64,000 nt of DNA from Kitasatospora sp. SUK 42 (GCF_015776785.2 NZ_LFMD02000007.1:707547-771546); one strand, 5' to 3'; positions 24,799-34,496 are shown, counted from the stretch's first letter. Numbers and translations are program-made. The notes: generated by a model not told the origin, from the sequence alone.

Positions 24799-25302
24799 AT
24801 GCGCATCAGAACCGTCACCGAGGACGAACTGCCGCTGCTGGGCGAACTGGAGCGGGCCGCCGGAGCCCCCTTCGCCGCGATCGGCATGCCGGAGATCGCC
24901 GAGGACGAACCGCCCGCCCCCGAGGAACTGGCCCCCTACCTGGACCACGGCGTCGCCCTGGTCGCCGACGCGGACGGCACCATCGCCGGCTACCTGCTGG
25001 CCGAACCGGTGGACGGTGCCCTGCACATCGAGCAGGTGTCGGTGCACCCCGACCACGCCCGCCGGGGCATCGGCCGGGCGCTGATCGAGCACCTCGCGGC
25101 CGGCACCGACGCCCCCGCCCTCACCCTGACCACCTTCGCGGACGTCCCCTGGAACGCCCCCTACTACGCCCGCCTCGGCTTCCGCCCGCTGGCCGACGCC
25201 GAACTCACCCCGGGCCTGCGCGACATCCGCCGCAAGGAGGCCGACCACGGCCTGGACCGCTGGCCCCGGCTCTGCATGCGCCGGGACCTGCGGGCCGTCT
25301 GA
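24799..25302 (+). CDS. GNAT family N-acetyltransferase
   Basis: Acetyl-CoA-dependent transferase of 167 residues. The acetyl-CoA pyrophosphate motif is HPDHARRGIGRALIEHL (R/QxxGxG/A, about 81-97), preceded by the strand LHIEQVSV and followed by the substrate-side NAPYYARLGF. ATG 24799 is close to the mal control region (310 bases from malE start, divergent). It ends 9 bases from the convergent galM-like gene. Substrate not predictable. Confidence 0.88.
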   Translation: MRIRTVTEDELPLLGELERAAGAPFAAIGMPEIAEDEPPAPEELAPYLDHGVALVADADGTIAGYLLAEPVDGALHIEQVSVHPDHARRGIGRALIEHLAAGTDAPALTLTTFADVPWNAPYYARLGFRPLADAELTPGLRDIRRKEADHGLDRWPRLCMRRDLRAV

Positions 25303-25311
25303 CCGGTCCCG

Positions 25312-26376
25312 TCAGTTGACGCCCAGCCGCAGCACGGTCGTCGAGCGGAACTCCTCCCCCGGCCGCAGCACCGTGCTCGGGAACGACGGGTGGTGCGGCG
25401 AGTCCGGGAAGTGCTGGGTCTCCAGCGCGATCCCGGCGAACGGCCCGTACGGCACCCCGCTCGCGCCGGTGACCGCGCCCTGGAACTTGTTCGCCGTGTA
25501 GACCTGGATGCCCGGCTCGGTGGTCAGCACCTCCAGGGTGCGGCCGCTGACCGGGTCCTCCAGCAGCGCCGCCCGCGCCGGGCCGCCGTCCGCCGGCCGG
25601 GGACGCAGCACCCAGTTGTGGTCGTAGCCGCCGGGCCCGGTCAGCTGCGGGTGGGCGTCGTGCACCGACTTGCCGATCGGCTTGGCCACGGTGAAGTCGA
25701 ACGGCGTGCCGGCCACCGGTTCGGTCCGCCCGTACGGGATCTGCCGCTCGTCGGCCGGGGTGTACTCGTCGGCGTCCAGGGTGAGCAGGTGGCCCAGGAC
25801 GTCGCCGCTGCCTTCACCCGAGAGGTTGAAGTACGCGTGGTTGGTCAGGTTGACGACCGTCGGTCGGCCGGTGACGGCGTGGTAGGCGATCACCAGCTCG
25901 CCGCCCGCGTCCAGGGTGTAGGTGACGGTGACGTCCAGCGCGCCCGGGAAGCCCTGGTCGCCGTCGGGGCTGTGCAGCCGCAGCCTCACCCCGCCCTCGG
26001 TCTCCTCGGCCTGCCACATCCGCTGCGCGAAGCCGTCCGGCCCGCCGTGGAGGGTGATCCCACCGCCGGTGGAGGCGAGCGGGTGCTGCTCGCCGTCGAT
26101 GGTCACCTCGGAGCCGTCGATCCGGTTGGCGTACCGGCCCACCACCGTGCCGTAGTGCCGGGCCGGGCCCAGGATCTGCGCCAACTCATCGGTCGAGAGC
26201 AGCAGTTGTGCGGTACGCCCGGCCCGGTCCGGCGCGCTGAGGGTGTGCAGGGTGGCGCCGAGGGTCAGCAGGCTCGCCTCGTACGGGCCGGCGGTCAGCG
26301 TCCAGCGCTCGATCGCGGCGCCCGCGCCCGCGGGGTCGAGGGGTTCGCGGCGCACCCGGGTGGCCTCGCTCGCCAT
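25312..26376 (-). CDS. galM: Aldose 1-epimerase (mutarotase)
   Basis: Galactose mutarotase-type enzyme of 354 residues converting alpha and beta anomers of aldohexoses. Seen: GRYANRI (about 80), catalytic histidine region VNLTNHAYFNLSGEG, ITLHGG near 108-113 and the C-terminal AGIALETQHFPDSPHHPSFPS (in part ALETQHFPDSPHH) with the catalytic glutamate. The start at ATG 26376 follows GAGGAG. Its place next to the mal genes suggests general hexose metabolism, but it is a separate unit on the same strand as mal, with the acetyltransferase between. Confidence 0.9.
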   Translation of the reverse strand: MASEATRVRREPLDPAGAGAAIERWTLTAGPYEASLLTLGATLHTLSAPDRAGRTAQLLLSTDELAQILGPARHYGTVVGRYANRIDGSEVTIDGEQHPLASTGGGITLHGGPDGFAQRMWQAEETEGGVRLRLHSPDGDQGFPGALDVTVTYTLDAGGELVIAYHAVTGRPTVVNLTNHAYFNLSGEGSGDVLGHLLTLDADEYTPADERQIPYGRTEPVAGTPFDFTVAKPIGKSVHDAHPQLTGPGGYDHNWVLRPRPADGGPARAALLEDPVSGRTLEVLTTEPGIQVYTANKFQGAVTGASGVPYGPFAGIALETQHFPDSPHHPSFPSTVLRPGEEFRSTTVLRLGVN

Positions 26377-26553
26377 GGCCTGCTCCTCACTGGCGCGAGC
26401 GGCGCTCCGCCCCCGCCCGGTTCCTGGTCCGTCCGGGGGCGCCGAGGGCGGCCCCGTGGTGTCCGCCAGCCTATCGAGGCGGACGGCGCCGGGGGTGCTC
26501 CCGCACCTCCGCGCGCCGTCCGAGCACCACCGGCGGCCGCCCCCGGGCGGCCG

Positions 26554-29541
26554 CTACTCGTCCCGCGACTGCGACGGCAGCCCGAGCGCCGCCGCCAGGC
26601 CGTCCGGGCCACTGCCCGCCTTGCGGTAGACCGCCGCCAGCCGTCGGTTGACCAGGTTGAGCTGCACACCCAGCTCCTCGGCGATCCGCTGCGGCGGCAC
26701 GCCCCGCGCCGCCCGCTTGGCGACCTCCCACTCGGGCCCGCTGAGCGTGTCCCGGAAGTCGCCGAGGCCCAGCCCCAGCCGGTTGGGCCGCAGGCCGTAG
26801 TTGGCCAGCTCCCGCCGGGCCTGGTCGACCAGCCCCTCGGCCGAGCAGTGCTGGGCCAGCTCGATGCCCTGGTACAGGTACTCCTGGGCGTCCTCCAGCC
26901 TGCCGACCCTGCGCAGCGCGGCACCCAGGTCGACCAGCGCGACGGCGTGCTCGTACCCGGCCGGGGACTGCCCGAGGTACGTCACGGCCTGCTCCAGCAG
27001 CTCGACCGCCTGCTGGCCGTCCGCGATCTGGGCCTGGAGGCGCAGCGCGGCGCCGATCGCCGAGGCGGTGCCGAAGGTGCGCGCGTCGAGGACGGCCTTC
27101 CGGGCGTACTCGCGGGCGCGCTCGGGCTCGTCCTCGGCGATCGCGATGGCCAGGTGCCCGGCCCAGGGCGCCCAGACCGTGTTGTGCCAGCCGCGCACCT
27201 CCAGCTGGGCGCCGGCGTCGGTGAGCGCGGCGGCCGCACCGGCGCGCCGCTTCTTGGCGATCAGCAGCTTGCCGTACAGCGAGGCCGCGTCCGGCAGCAC
27301 CATGGCGGTCGCGTGGTACGGCGGGTGGAAGCCGAACTCGTTGGCCAGCTCCCAGGCCTCCTCGACCCGGCCGCGGGCGATCAGGGTGTCCACCAGCACG
27401 CCGACGGCGTCCCAGGCCAGCGGCAGCTTGGCCCCGATCCGCTCGGAGATGCGGAACGCCCGGCGCAGGAAGTCCTCGGCCTCGGCGAGCAGTCCGCGGC
27501 GGAACCGGGCCAGGCCCATCAGGAAGTAGGCGAAGCCCCGGTGGGCACCGCTCCAACCGGCCACCTCGAACTGGATGATGGCGTCCGCGGCCAGCCGCTC
27601 GGCCTGGGCGATGCGGTCGTTGTAGATGTACGTGAGGCCGAGCATCGAGGGCAGTTCGAAGCCCCAGGTGGTGTCGGTCCAGCCGAGGCCCTTGGGCAGT
27701 CGGCCGCCGTCGAGCACGTCGTCGGCGAGGGCCAGCGCCTCGGCGGACGGGCGCCCGCGCAGGGTGAGGTCCCAGGCGCGCATCGCGAGGACGGCCCGGT
27801 CGGCGGCCTCGCGGCCGGCCAGCTCCTGGCACAGTCGGCCGAGTTCGGTGGAGCGGCCCGGTCCGTTCTCCTCGGACTTGCGGAAGGCGTGCCACATGAA
27901 CGAGGCGGCCCTCAGCCGGGTCCGGCCGACCGGGTCGTCGGTCTGCTCGGCCTCCTCCTGGCAGACCAGCGCGGCCTCGCGCAGTTCACCGCTGTGGGCC
28001 AGCACTTCGGAGAGCCGGAAGGTCGCGTCGACCCGCAGGCCGGGGCGCAGTGGTCCCTCCTCCGGGTCGAGGGCGAGCTTGAGCTGGTTGACGGTGGCGC
28101 CGGGGTCGGTGAGCAGGGCGGAGCAGCCGAGTTCGTAGAGCACCTCGGCGCGGATGTCGTCGGCGGGCGGTTCGTTGAGCGCGCGGTGGAGACAGCGCTG
28201 GGCGGCCTCGGGGGCGCCGATCAGCAGGTGTTCGGTGGCGGCGCGGCGCAGTTTGCGGACGGTGCGGTCGTCGCCCTCGCCGGAGAAGGTCTCGACCAGG
28301 TGGCGGGAGGCGGCGAGCAGGCCGAGTCCGGCGTTCTCGATCTCGGCGGCGGCGACGCCGTGCATGCCGGTCCGGGTGGCCTCCGGCATGGTCTTGTAGA
28401 TGGAGCTGGCGATCAGCGGGTGGACGAATTCCAGGTTGCCGTTGGGGGTCTGGGTCAGTACGCGTTGCTTGCGCAGCTGCTTGATGGACTCGCGGGCGCC
28501 CTCGGCGCTCTGGGCGCAGATCCGGGTGGCGAGGTCGATCCGGATGTCGGTGCCCAGCATCGCGCAGGCCCAGGCGAAGCGCAGGGTGCTGGAGCCCAGC
28601 CGGTCCAGCCAGCTCTTGAGGGTCATTCCGGCGGCGTCGACGGCGAGTTCGCGCAGTTGCCGGGAGTTCTCCTCGACCGGCTCCAGCTCCTGGTCGCGGA
28701 CCTGGTCGAGCAGGGCGACGGCCTCGAAGGGGTTGCCGTTGACGACGTTCCAGAACTCGTAGCAGAAGGCGTCCTCGACGCGGTCTCCGAGTTCGGCGCG
28801 GATCATGTCGGTGACGGAGACCAGCGAGAGCCGGTTGAGCTCGTGCTTGCGGGTGGCGAGTCCGAGGACGGCCGAGCGGTGCTTCTGGGTCTCGGGCGGC
28901 CAGTCGCTCTCGTCCTCCCGGAACGCGAAGACCAGCAGGACGGGCAGTTCGCGGGAGCGGACGGCGAACTGGGTGAGCCAGGAGAGGGATTCCTGGTCGG
29001 ACCAGTGCAGGTCGTCGACGATCATCACCATCGGCGCGCGGCGCGGCGCGAGTTGGGTGAGGACGTAGTCGAGACCGTCGCGCACGCCCTGCGGGTCGAG
29101 CCGGCGGGCTCCCGCCTTGGGCTGCTTGAGGCCCATGGCCGGTCCGACGACCTCCTCCCACGTGCCCATGACCTGGCGGAACTCGTCGGGTTCCAGCTTG
29201 GTCAGGGCGGGTTGGAGGAGCTGGCGCAGCACGTGGTACGGCTCCCTGAACTGCTGCTCGCCGCCGCGCGCGAACAGCACGGTGGCGCCTTCGCGCAGCT
29301 TGGCGATCCGTCGGACCTCGTGCAGCAGACTCGTCTTGCCGATGCCGGGGCGGCCGGAGAAGGCGAGCAGTTCGCCGATCTCGGTTCCGCCGGCGGCGAA
29401 TTCGCGGCAGAGGCGCTCGACCGCCGTCTCCACGGAGCGCAGTTCGGCGTCCCGGTCGCGCAGTCTGACCCGGGGCGCGTCATTGTCGCCGCCGTGGCCG
29501 GAACCGGTTCCCGCCCGAAGTTCGTTGTCCTGATCGGTCAC
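26554..29541 (-). CDS. Large ATP-binding LuxR-type (LAL) transcriptional regulator
   Basis: A 995-residue STAND-type regulator. The N-terminal AAA ATPase has Walker A GRPGIGKTS (63-71) and Walker B MVMIVDDLHW (171-180), a long helical TPR-like middle follows (about 400-920), and the C-terminal LuxR-like helix-turn-helix is LSGPEWEVAKRAARGVPPQR then IAEELGVQLNLVNRRLAAVY. The HTH is divergent from the LuxR consensus. GTG 29541 has GGAGG about 7 bases upstream; an upstream in-frame ATG at 29604 would add 21 residues. LAL proteins are often pathway activators of secondary metabolism. This one is divergent from a terpene synthase, with overlapping palindromes between. Confidence 0.88.
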   Translation of the reverse strand: MTDQDNELRAGTGSGHGGDNDAPRVRLRDRDAELRSVETAVERLCREFAAGGTEIGELLAFSGRPGIGKTSLLHEVRRIAKLREGATVLFARGGEQQFREPYHVLRQLLQPALTKLEPDEFRQVMGTWEEVVGPAMGLKQPKAGARRLDPQGVRDGLDYVLTQLAPRRAPMVMIVDDLHWSDQESLSWLTQFAVRSRELPVLLVFAFREDESDWPPETQKHRSAVLGLATRKHELNRLSLVSVTDMIRAELGDRVEDAFCYEFWNVVNGNPFEAVALLDQVRDQELEPVEENSRQLRELAVDAAGMTLKSWLDRLGSSTLRFAWACAMLGTDIRIDLATRICAQSAEGARESIKQLRKQRVLTQTPNGNLEFVHPLIASSIYKTMPEATRTGMHGVAAAEIENAGLGLLAASRHLVETFSGEGDDRTVRKLRRAATEHLLIGAPEAAQRCLHRALNEPPADDIRAEVLYELGCSALLTDPGATVNQLKLALDPEEGPLRPGLRVDATFRLSEVLAHSGELREAALVCQEEAEQTDDPVGRTRLRAASFMWHAFRKSEENGPGRSTELGRLCQELAGREAADRAVLAMRAWDLTLRGRPSAEALALADDVLDGGRLPKGLGWTDTTWGFELPSMLGLTYIYNDRIAQAERLAADAIIQFEVAGWSGAHRGFAYFLMGLARFRRGLLAEAEDFLRRAFRISERIGAKLPLAWDAVGVLVDTLIARGRVEEAWELANEFGFHPPYHATAMVLPDAASLYGKLLIAKKRRAGAAAALTDAGAQLEVRGWHNTVWAPWAGHLAIAIAEDEPERAREYARKAVLDARTFGTASAIGAALRLQAQIADGQQAVELLEQAVTYLGQSPAGYEHAVALVDLGAALRRVGRLEDAQEYLYQGIELAQHCSAEGLVDQARRELANYGLRPNRLGLGLGDFRDTLSGPEWEVAKRAARGVPPQRIAEELGVQLNLVNRRLAAVYRKAGSGPDGLAAALGLPSQSRDE

Positions 29542-29690
29542 CGTCGTGCCTCCGCCTCGCCCGCTGGCAGCACGGCTCGGCCACTGCGTGGGGAGCCGCT
29601 CCATCACTGTTCGTGGAGCCGAGGTTAGCGCCGCGTGCGGCTCGCTGTGCGGCATTCGCGCAGCCAGGGGCGGACGGCGAGGGTTCGGAC

Positions 29691-29712
29691 CCCTTGCCAA
29701 GGGCAATTGCCC
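29691..29712. promoter_or_regulatory. Overlapping palindromes between LAL regulator and terpene synthase
   Basis: CCCTTG-C-CAAGGG (29691-29703) overlaps GGGCAATTGCCC (29701-29712); the second is followed by TATATC, a possible -10 for the rightward gene with TTGCCA (29694-29699) in front. The 335-bp gap is AT-richer than its surroundings. A shared operator for the divergent pair is plausible. Confidence 0.5.
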
Positions 29713-29876
29713 TATATCCCTAACGTCCGATCATTACATCAGATACCCTACGGCCTTCGAGGCACAGATGATCTTGTCTACTCCCACCCTCACCATCCGA
29801 GCCTCGCCGCGTCAACTCCCCCGCCATCAGTGCTCGAACAACAAGCACCCCCACCCTCCGCTGCACCGGGAGTCCG

Positions 29877-30824
29877 ATGTCTGACGACACCTCACTTCAG
29901 ATCCCGTTCCCGCACCGCCGCAGTCCGCACGGCCCGTACGCGACCGGGCTGCACCGGGACTGGCTGATCCGCCACCCGCTGCTCCCCGATGCCGACCACC
30001 CCGGTTACACGCACTGGGAGGTCGTCGACCTCGCGGCGCTCGGCTACCCGGACGCTGGCCCGGACGAACTCGCCCTGGCCGCCGACCTGATGGGGTTCTA
30101 CTTCCTCTTCGACGACGTGTTCGACGGCCCGCTCGGCCGCCGGCCCGCCGAGGTCGCGCCGATCTGCGAGCGGCTGATCGCCGTCCTGCACGGGGCCCGC
30201 CCCGACCCGGGCTCCGCGGTCGAGACCGCCTTCGCCGACCTGTGGGAGCGCAGCGTGCTCGGCATGCCGGCCCGCTGGCAGGCCCGCGCCGCCTACAACT
30301 GGGAGTACTACCTGGCCAGTCACCCCGCCGAGGCGGCCGGCCGGATCTCCAGCCGACCGCCGGACCGCGACGGCTACCTGGAGCTCAGGCGGGGCACCGC
30401 GGCGATGGAGACCATCTTCGACATGGTCGAACGGCTCGGCCAGTTCGAGGTCCCCGCCGCCGTCATGCACCACCCGGTGCTGCGCCAACTCCGCCAACTG
30501 GCGGCCGACATCCCCTCGCTCAGCAACGACGTGCGGTCCTTCCCGCTGGAGGCCCCGCGCGGCGACGTCAACAACCTGGTGATGATCGTCCAGCGCGAAC
30601 GCCACTGCACGCCCGAGGAGGCCTGTGCGGCGGTGCTGGCCGAGGCCCAGCTGATGATCGAACGCTGCGCCGAACTGCACGACCGACTCCCGGACGTCTT
30701 CCGCGAGTTGGGCCTGTCCAGGATCGAACGCACGATCGCCCGGCGCTACGCCGACGGGCTGATCACCTGGCTGGCCGGCTACCTGAGCTGGGAGGCTCGC
30801 ACCGGCCGGTACCACGCGGTCTGA
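29877..30824 (+). CDS. Class I terpene synthase
   Basis: Bacterial terpene cyclase of 315 residues acting on a linear prenyl diphosphate, probably FPP. The metal-binding aspartate motif is DDVFD (79-83), the NSE triad is NDVRSFPLE (Asn217, Ser221, Glu225) followed by GD, and a C-terminal RY lies in EARTGRY. ATG 29877 follows GGGAG (29868-29872). No P450, methyltransferase or prenyltransferase is adjacent. It does not carry the sequence features I know for geosmin synthase (too short) or epi-isozizaene synthase (different Asp motif), so the product is unknown. Confidence 0.9.
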   Translation: MSDDTSLQIPFPHRRSPHGPYATGLHRDWLIRHPLLPDADHPGYTHWEVVDLAALGYPDAGPDELALAADLMGFYFLFDDVFDGPLGRRPAEVAPICERLIAVLHGARPDPGSAVETAFADLWERSVLGMPARWQARAAYNWEYYLASHPAEAAGRISSRPPDRDGYLELRRGTAAMETIFDMVERLGQFEVPAAVMHHPVLRQLRQLAADIPSLSNDVRSFPLEAPRGDVNNLVMIVQRERHCTPEEACAAVLAEAQLMIERCAELHDRLPDVFRELGLSRIERTIARRYADGLITWLAGYLSWEARTGRYHAV

Positions 30825-31081
30825 GACGACCCGACCCGCCGCGCCGCCACCCCGGGGGGAACGGGCGGAAGGAGCACCCTCCGTACGAGTCGCCCGTACG
30901 GACCGTAGCCGCGCCGTACGCCCGACGGCTATCGTGCTCAACGGCGGGCGCCCGGCGGGGCGCCGTCCGATTGCGTGTCCACACCCTCCGCCGGGCCACC
31001 CCCTGACCGGGTGGTCCGGCGCGCCGCCTCCGGCCCGACCGGCTCCGGGCGGCGCCCCGACGCAGCGAGGAGACACAGAGC

Positions 31082-32605
31082 ATGACGGTCTACCAGCCCC
31101 CCGGCGCGCCCGGCAGCATCGTCACCTACCGCCCCCGGTACGAGCACTGGATCGGCGGCGAGTGGACGCCTCCGGTGCGCGGCGAGTACTTCGACGATCC
31201 GACCCCGGTCACCGGCGAGGTGTTCACCGAGGTCGCCCGGGGCACCGCCGAGGACATCGAGGCCGCCCTGGACGCGGCCCACGCCGCCGCCCCCGCCTGG
31301 GGCCGCACCCCGGCCAACGAGCGGGCCCAGGTGCTGCTGCGGGTCGCCGACCGGATGGAGGCCAACCTCGAACAGCTGGCCGTCGCGGAGAGCTGGGAGA
31401 ACGGCAAGCCGGTGCGCGAGACGCTGGCCGCCGACCTCCCCCTCGCGGTCGACCACCTGCGTTACTTCGCCGGTGCACTGCGCGCCCAGGAGGGCGGCGT
31501 CTCCCAGCTGGACGAGGACACCGTGGCGTACCACTTCCACGAGCCGCTGGGCGTGGTGGGCCAGATCATCCCGTGGAACTTCCCGATCCTGATGGCGATC
31601 TGGAAGCTCGCCCCGGCGCTCGCGGCCGGCAACGCGGTGGTGCTCAAGCCCGCCGAGCAGACCCCGGCCTCGGTGCTGCTGCTCGCCGAGCTGACCGCCG
31701 ACCTGCTGCCGCCCGGGGTGCTCAACATCGTCACCGGCTTCGGCGAGGAGGCGGGCGCCCCGCTGTCCGCCAGCCCCCGGATCCGCAAGATCGCGTTCAC
31801 CGGCGAGACCACCACCGGCCGGCTGATCTCCCGCGCCGCCGCCGACAACCTGATCCCGGTCTCGCTCGAACTCGGCGGCAAGAGCCCCAACGTGTTCTTC
31901 GCGGACGTCGCCGCCGCCGACGACGCCTTCTACGACAAGGCCCTCGAAGGCTTCGCGATGTTCGCCCTCAACCAGGGCGAGGTCTGCACCTGCCCCAGCC
32001 GCGCGCTGATCGAGACCCCGGTCTACGAACGCCTGATCGGCGACGGCCTCGCCCGGGTGCGGGCGATGCGCCAGGGCAACCCGCTGGACACCGAGACCCA
32101 GGTCGGCGCGCAGGCCAGCGCCGAACAGCTGAAGAAGATCCTCTCCTACTTCGAGATCGGCCAGTCCGAGGGCGCCAAGGTCCTGGTCGGCGGCGAGCGC
32201 GCCGACCTCGGCGGCTCGCTCGCCGGCGGGTACTACGTGACGCCGACGGTGTTCGAGGGCGTCAACAGCATGCGGGTCTTCCAGGAGGAGATCTTCGGCC
32301 CGGTCGTCTCGGTCACCCGCTTCGACGGCTTCGACGAGGCGGTCACGCTCGCCAACGACACCCAGTACGGGCTCGGCGCGGGCGTGTGGACCCGGGACCT
32401 CAACACCGCCTACCGCGCCGGGCGCGCCATCCAGGCGGGCCGCGTGTGGACGAACTCGTACCACTCGTACCCGGCCCACGCGGCCTTCGGCGGCTACAAG
32501 AACTCGGGCATCGGCCGGGAGACCCACAAGGCGCTGCTGGAGCACTACCAGCAGACCAAGAACCTGCTGGTCAGCTACTCCCCCGACGCGGTCGGCTTCT
32601 TCTAG
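31082..32605 (+). CDS. NAD-dependent aldehyde dehydrogenase (ExaC/AldA type)
   Basis: ALDH superfamily enzyme of 507 residues, cytoplasmic, oxidising an aldehyde to the acid. Seen: VGQIIPWNFPILM (substrate channel), the catalytic glutamate in SLELGGKSPNVFF, the catalytic cysteine region NQGEVCTCPSRAL and C-terminal FGGYKNSGIGRETH. The NQGEVCTCPSR wording is typical of acetaldehyde dehydrogenases of the ExaC kind. ATG 31082 has AGGAG 14 bases upstream, a little far. Follows the terpene synthase by 257 bases; a link to terpene oxidation is possible but unsupported. Confidence 0.92.
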   Translation: MTVYQPPGAPGSIVTYRPRYEHWIGGEWTPPVRGEYFDDPTPVTGEVFTEVARGTAEDIEAALDAAHAAAPAWGRTPANERAQVLLRVADRMEANLEQLAVAESWENGKPVRETLAADLPLAVDHLRYFAGALRAQEGGVSQLDEDTVAYHFHEPLGVVGQIIPWNFPILMAIWKLAPALAAGNAVVLKPAEQTPASVLLLAELTADLLPPGVLNIVTGFGEEAGAPLSASPRIRKIAFTGETTTGRLISRAAADNLIPVSLELGGKSPNVFFADVAAADDAFYDKALEGFAMFALNQGEVCTCPSRALIETPVYERLIGDGLARVRAMRQGNPLDTETQVGAQASAEQLKKILSYFEIGQSEGAKVLVGGERADLGGSLAGGYYVTPTVFEGVNSMRVFQEEIFGPVVSVTRFDGFDEAVTLANDTQYGLGAGVWTRDLNTAYRAGRAIQAGRVWTNSYHSYPAHAAFGGYKNSGIGRETHKALLEHYQQTKNLLVSYSPDAVGFF

Positions 32606-32650
32606 GGCCTGTTGCCGAAGGTTCGGGCCCCGGGGGAACCCCCGAGCAGT

Positions 32651-32682
32651 GGAGCGGGAGGCCTGGTCCGGCCTCCCGCTCC
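32651..32682 (+). terminator. Terminator after the aldehyde dehydrogenase gene
   Basis: Perfect 13-bp stem GGAGCGGGAGGCC (32651-32663) and GGCCTCCCGCTCC (32670-32682), loop of 6. The remaining 190 bases to the next gene contain no supportable coding sequence. Confidence 0.85.
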
Positions 32683-32869
32683 GTCGCCACTCCCCGTGGC
32701 CGGCCTTCGGGGCGAACCGCCTGCGCGGGCCGCCTGTTCCAATGGCCTGATCCGGGATCCAAGCGCACGAATCCCGCAATCTTCCCGACGCGCCGCCGAC
32801 ATGCCCGGACGGCCCCCGCGAACGCCGTAGACAGGACTCCCCAACCCCTCGCCCCTCCGGGAGTCCCGC

Positions 32870-33193
32870 GTGACCATCGCCCCCGCCAAACTCACCGACC
32901 CGGCCGTCCGCGCCTTCGTCACCGCGATCAACGCCGGCGACCGCGACGCCTTCCTGTCCGTCCTGACCGAGGACGCGACCATGTCGGACGACGGCTCCGA
33001 CCGCGACCTCCAGCAGTGGATCGACCGCGAGATCTTCGACCCGAACGGCCGGATCGACGTCCAGACCGAGTCCTCCGGCGGCCATGCGCTGGTCGCCAAC
33101 TTCACCAACGAGACCTGGGGCGAGATGCGCACCTCCTGGCGCTTCACCGTCGAGCACGGGCGGATCAGCCGCTTCGAGACCGGCCAGGCCTGA
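32870..33193 (+). CDS. Nuclear transport factor 2 / SnoaL-like protein
   Basis: A 107-residue protein of the NTF2-like cone fold: FVTAINAGDRDAFLSVLTEDATMSDDG is the typical opening (quoted in part: INAGDRDAFLSVL), and the end WRFTVEHGRISRFETGQA is typical of the last strands. Such proteins are small-molecule binders, isomerases or hydrolases; no specific catalytic dyad can be named. GTG 32870 has GGGAG 7 bases upstream. Convergent with the serine hydrolase gene, 39 bases apart. Confidence 0.8.
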   Translation: MTIAPAKLTDPAVRAFVTAINAGDRDAFLSVLTEDATMSDDGSDRDLQQWIDREIFDPNGRIDVQTESSGGHALVANFTNETWGEMRTSWRFTVEHGRISRFETGQA

Positions 33194-33232
33194 CGGGCGG
33201 TCCCGAAGCGGCCGATCCGCCGTGACGGCCGG

Positions 33233-34453
33233 TCAGGACAGCCCCAGACACCCCCGCACCGCACGGATCAGGTTCCGCGAACGGACGTCCCCGGTGACGC
33301 CCGGCTGCATGCCGTTGGTCACGTACCCGAAGCCCAGCCCGAGCTCCGGGTCGGCGAAGCCCAGCGAGCCGCCCCGGCCCGGATGGCCGAAGCTCGCCGG
33401 GGAGGCCATCGGCGCGGTCGGGCCGTGCCGCCAGAAGCCCAGGCCGAAGGTGGAGTTGACGATCAGCACCCGGTCCGGGCCGTTCACCACCGGCTCCACC
33501 GCGCGGGCCAGCACCTCCGGGCCGAGCAGCGGCGGGAGCAGGGCGCCGGAGCCGTCCGGACGCTCGGCCGCGCCGATCAGCGCCGCGTAGAACCGGGCCA
33601 CCGAGCGGGCGGTGCCGATGCCGCCCGCACCGGGGATCTCGGCCGCCTGCACCGCCGGGTCGTTGAGGTCCACCCCGGGGCGCACCGAGGCGAAGGAGCG
33701 GGCGGTCAGCGAGGCCGGGTCCTGGTAGGCGTCCCGGACGGCCTGCTTGGGCCGCAGCCGCAGCCCGCTCGGGCCGGTGCGGGCCGCATCCGGTGCGGGC
33801 AGGTCGACCAGCTTGCCGACCCGGGCCGCGGCGCCGGCCGGCAGGCCGATCCACAGGTCCAGCCCGAGCGGCCGGGCGATCTCCTCCGCGAAGTACTGCC
33901 CCACAGTCCGACCGCTCACCCGCCGAACCACCTCGCCGACCAGCCAGCCGAAGGTGTACGGGTGGTAGCCGTGCGCGGTGCCGGGCTCCCAGGCGGGCGC
34001 CTGCGCGGCCACGGCGGCGGCCGCGCGCTCCCAGGTCAGCACGTCCTCCAGGCGCAGCGGCACGTCCAGCGCGGGCACCCCGGCCTGGTGCGACAGCAGC
34101 CAGCTCACCGGCACCTCGCCCTTGCCGGCGGCCGCGAACTCGGGCCAGTACGAGGCCGTCGGCGCGTCCAGGTCGAGCAGGCCGCGCTCGGCCAGCAGCA
34201 GCGCGGTGGCCGCGGTCAGGCCCTTGGTCACCGAGCGCAGCACCTGGGCGGTGTCCGCCGTCCACGGCACCGCGGGCGCGGGCCGCCCGCCGACCTCCGG
34301 CCGGGCGTCACCGCCCCACAGGTCCACCACCTTGCGGCCGCGCACGTACAGGGTGAAGGCCGCGCCCAGCTCGCCGTACTCGGCGAAGTTCCGCGCGAAG
34401 GCCTCCCGTACGGGCTCGAACCCCTCGGCCGTCTCGCCCCAGATCTCCACCAC
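33233..34453 (-). CDS. Serine hydrolase of the class C beta-lactamase/esterase family
   Basis: A 406-residue cytoplasmic protein (no signal peptide) of the beta-lactamase-like serine hydrolase family, EstB-like. The nucleophile motif SxxK is SVTK (about 73-76), the second motif YxP/YxN-like YHPY (about 163-166), and the third region GHPGRGGSLGFA. Lacking export, it is more probably an esterase or peptidase than a beta-lactamase. GTG 34453 start, 99 bases from the divergent Nudix gene. Confidence 0.85.
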   Translation of the reverse strand: MVEIWGETAEGFEPVREAFARNFAEYGELGAAFTLYVRGRKVVDLWGGDARPEVGGRPAPAVPWTADTAQVLRSVTKGLTAATALLLAERGLLDLDAPTASYWPEFAAAGKGEVPVSWLLSHQAGVPALDVPLRLEDVLTWERAAAAVAAQAPAWEPGTAHGYHPYTFGWLVGEVVRRVSGRTVGQYFAEEIARPLGLDLWIGLPAGAAARVGKLVDLPAPDAARTGPSGLRLRPKQAVRDAYQDPASLTARSFASVRPGVDLNDPAVQAAEIPGAGGIGTARSVARFYAALIGAAERPDGSGALLPPLLGPEVLARAVEPVVNGPDRVLIVNSTFGLGFWRHGPTAPMASPASFGHPGRGGSLGFADPELGLGFGYVTNGMQPGVTGDVRSRNLIRAVRGCLGLS

Positions 34454-34496
34454 CGCGTACCGTCCTCAGCCCGTTCCGGTTCGTCTCTCCACCCGC

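Noticed and set aside
25390..29628. A 1412-codon open frame on the plus strand across the epimerase and LAL regulator genes
   Set aside because: Antisense shadow of two well-supported minus-strand genes. High-GC codon bias leaves the complementary frame open. No domain is recognisable.
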